From Thalassotalea_H sp040779345 (GTDB lineage Bacteria; Pseudomonadota; Gammaproteobacteria; Enterobacterales; Alteromonadaceae), in assembly GCA_040779345.1 (NCBI GenBank), contig JBFONU010000016.1:24399-88398 (forward strand): a stretch of DNA of 64,000 nucleotides. Reading direction: 5' to 3'. Shown in pieces: positions 62,484 through 64,000 of the stretch. The notes beneath the pieces were generated by a model that ran no database searches, was not told the origin of the DNA, and worked only from the letters and a program-made list of their open reading frames with translations. Position 1 is the first letter of the stretch. Each line of letters begins with the position of its first letter. The translations under genes were made by a program, and so were the position numbers.

Positions 62484-63245
62484 ATGAACTTACGCGATAA
62501 AACTATCGTTATCACTGGTGGCGGACAAGGTCTTGGTCGAGCTATGGCGGTTAACTTGGCTGAGCAAGGGGCAAAACTCGCACTTATTGACTTAAACGAA
62601 GCCATGTTAAAAGAAACCGTCTCTTTGGTTGAACAAGCAGGGTCAACAGCAAAGCATTACTTAGCTAATGTCACGGATGAAGGCGATGTAGAAAGAACCT
62701 TTGCTCAAATTAGTCAAGATTTTAATGGTATTGATGGCTTAATTAATAACGCAGGAATTTTACGTGATGGCATGTTTGTCAAAGCGAAAGAGGGCGTTGT
62801 TAGTAAAAAAATGTCACTAGAACAATTTCAATCGGTTATTGATGTCAATTTAACAGGCGTTTTCTTGTGTGGCCGTGAAGCGGCAGTCCAAATGATAGAA
62901 TCAGGCAAGAAAGGTGTGATCATCAACATGTCTTCAATTGCTCGTGGTGGTAATATGGGGCAAACCAACTACGCCGCATCAAAAGCAGGTGTTGTTGCGA
63001 TGACAGTTACATGGGCACGTGAGTTAGGCCGACATGGCATCCGCGTTGGTGCAATTGCGCCGGGAGTCATTCGTACGGCAATGACAGATGCGATGAAACC
63101 AGAAATGCGTGACCGTTTAGAGAAGATGAAACCGGTTGGCCGTTTAGGTGAAGCAGATGAAATTGCTCATACGGTGAAATACATATTTGAGAACGAATTT
63201 TTCACCGGGCGAGTCGTTGAAATTGATGGCGGCTTATGTATGTAA
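62484..63245 (+). CDS. Short-chain dehydrogenase/reductase (FabG-like)
   Basis: A 253-residue NAD(P) SDR. The cofactor motif is TGGGQGLGRAMA (11-22), NNAG lies at about 90-93, the catalytic Ser is in NMSSIARGG, and Tyr/Lys in YAASK. FabG-like by overall layout. In the acyl-CoA cluster it may be a 3-hydroxyacyl-CoA dehydrogenase, but the substrate is not determined. It ends in a strong terminator. AAGGAAAA precedes the ATG. Confidence 0.9.
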   Translation: MNLRDKTIVITGGGQGLGRAMAVNLAEQGAKLALIDLNEAMLKETVSLVEQAGSTAKHYLANVTDEGDVERTFAQISQDFNGIDGLINNAGILRDGMFVKAKEGVVSKKMSLEQFQSVIDVNLTGVFLCGREAAVQMIESGKKGVIINMSSIARGGNMGQTNYAASKAGVVAMTVTWARELGRHGIRVGAIAPGVIRTAMTDAMKPEMRDRLEKMKPVGRLGEADEIAHTVKYIFENEFFTGRVVEIDGGLCM

Positions 63246-63263
63246 ATACCTGAACCATTGAAC

Positions 63264-63290
63264 ATAAAAGCGAGTTTTACTCGCTTTTAT
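63264..63290 (+). terminator. Rho-independent terminator after the SDR gene
   Basis: A perfect 12-bp stem (ATAAAAGCGAGT 63264-63275 with ACTCGCTTTTAT 63279-63290, loop TTT) lies 18 bases after the SDR stop, with T's at the 3' side of the stem. Confidence 0.85.
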
Positions 63291-63342
63291 CAATTATGTT
63301 CAGTGAAATGGTTATTTTATTAAGAAGAGTGATTACTATCCA

Positions 63343-63879
63343 ATGAACAAAGCCCTTTTTTTAGATCGTGATGGCATTATCAATGTTGATCATGGTTATG
63401 TCTTTCAGCAAGAAGAATTTGAATTTGTAGACGGTATATTCGATGTTTGTCGTACAGCGATGGAGAAGGGCTACCTTTTAATTGTAATTACCAATCAATC
63501 AGGGATAGGAAGAGGAAGATATACAGAGTCTCAGTTCTTATTGCTCACAGAATGGATGAAAGAACAATTTAAAGAACATAGTGTGATTATTAATGATGTT
63601 TATTTTTGTCCACATCACCCGACAAAAGCTAAAGGCGAATTCTTAATATCATGTCATTGCAGAAAGCCAGAACCTGGTATGATCCTGCAAGCTGCAGCTA
63701 AACACAGTATTGACTTAAAACAGAGTATATTTATTGGCGATAAAACTTCAGATATGCAAGCTGCTGAAGCTTCAGGTATTCATAATCGTATTTTAGTTGC
63801 CAGTCATTATGAAGATTATCACCATGTATCAGCTCACCGTATTCATAAAATCAGCCAAGCTAGTGCATTTATTGACTAG
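63343..63879 (+). CDS. gmhB: D-glycero-beta-D-manno-heptose 1,7-bisphosphate 7-phosphatase
   Basis: A HAD-family phosphatase that removes the 7-phosphate in ADP-heptose synthesis for the LPS inner core. 178 aa. Motif I is FLDRDGIINVDHGYV (nucleophile and acid Asp), motif II VITNQSGIGRGRYT, the zinc ligands lie in YFCPHHPTKAKGEFLISCHCRKPEPG (C-x-H ... C-x-C), and motif IV is FIGDKTSDMQAAEA. In E. coli gmhB is directly followed by an rRNA operon, and here too an rRNA-type promoter follows. Confidence 0.95.
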   Translation: MNKALFLDRDGIINVDHGYVFQQEEFEFVDGIFDVCRTAMEKGYLLIVITNQSGIGRGRYTESQFLLLTEWMKEQFKEHSVIINDVYFCPHHPTKAKGEFLISCHCRKPEPGMILQAAAKHSIDLKQSIFIGDKTSDMQAAEASGIHNRILVASHYEDYHHVSAHRIHKISQASAFID

Positions 63880-63903
63880 TTTGTTTGTTTTGTAAGCGAA
63901 CAG

Positions 63904-63960
63904 TCAAAAAGATAAAAAAAAGACTTGATCGTTTGTCAAAAATCCCTAAAATGCGCTCCA
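63904..63960 (+). promoter_or_regulatory. rRNA-type promoter with GC discriminator
   Basis: TTGATC (63925-63930) and TAAAAT (63947-63952) are 16 bases apart and followed by GCGCTCC, the GC-rich discriminator of stringently controlled P1 promoters. An A-rich stretch resembling an UP element (63904-63923) lies upstream. It starts just after gmhB, the place of an rRNA operon in E. coli. The RNA genes themselves would lie beyond the right edge. Confidence 0.7.
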
Positions 63961-64000
63961 CTTCTTCAGGGAGACCTGAGAAGCGAGTTTTACACGGTTT

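Overview
The window looks like chromosomal DNA of a marine, AT-rich gammaproteobacterium of the Alteromonadales, most probably the Colwelliaceae (Colwellia/Thalassotalea type). The grounds are gene content and order: a trpE-G-D-CF-B-A operon divergent from rnm-yciO-scpA-scpB-rluB, a fused IcmF mutase, a Liu leucine-degradation operon, tryptophan-halogenase/cupin genes, and gmhB placed just before what looks like an rRNA-type promoter. This is inference from protein character; no database was searched.

Layout. 1-8.6 kb: the tail of a lytic transglycosylase, glnS, then mostly single genes (YdeI-like, DUF418, LysE, EamA, Gfo/Idh/MocA, a short YidC-like protein) and two tiny membrane proteins. 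8.6-16.8 kb (minus strand): a tryptophan operon headed by a type I-beta DAHP synthase, so the first step of the shikimate pathway is co-expressed with the Trp branch. Its leader holds a full Trp attenuator (leader peptide with three tandem Trp codons, then regions 1-4). Downstream of the terminator lies a second Trp-rich mini-ORF. 16.9-28.5 kb (plus): rnm, yciO, scpAB, rluB, rnd, ycgL, an MltB-type transglycosylase, ycgN, an orphan solute-binding protein and pntAB. 28.6-36.6 kb: AGCS symporter, DEAD-box helicase, unknown protein, diguanylate cyclase, Kef-type antiporter, patatin.

36.7-37.5 kb: a small secreted protein whose leader carries a convincing c-di-GMP-I (GEMM) riboswitch. The 3' terminator arm of this switch can pair with the aptamer core. 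37.5-47.5 kb: a complete leucine-degradation operon under a LiuR-type MerR regulator (isovaleryl-CoA dehydrogenase, methylcrotonyl-CoA carboxylase, methylglutaconyl-CoA hydratase, HMG-CoA lyase, acetoacetate CoA-transferase). A divergent thiolase finishes the route to acetyl-CoA, and LiuR-like palindromes lie between them.

47.6-54.6 kb: an accessory block with a tightly spaced halogenase / JmjC-like cupin / halogenase / GH18 chitinase operon. It is preceded by four perfect 11-bp tandem repeats and a LacI-type operator, and followed by an AraC regulator on the opposite strand. 54.8-63.2 kb: further acyl-CoA metabolism (IcmF, acyl-CoA dehydrogenase, AcuI-like reductase, 3-hydroxyisobutyryl-CoA hydrolase, SDR). 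The window ends with gmhB and an rRNA-type promoter; the RNA genes themselves would lie outside.

No CRISPR array, insertion sequence, prophage, tRNA or rRNA gene was seen inside the window. The best candidates for something undescribed are the tandem Trp-rich leader peptides before the DAHP synthase/trp operon, the c-di-GMP switch on the small secreted protein, and the repeat-led halogenase/chitinase operon.
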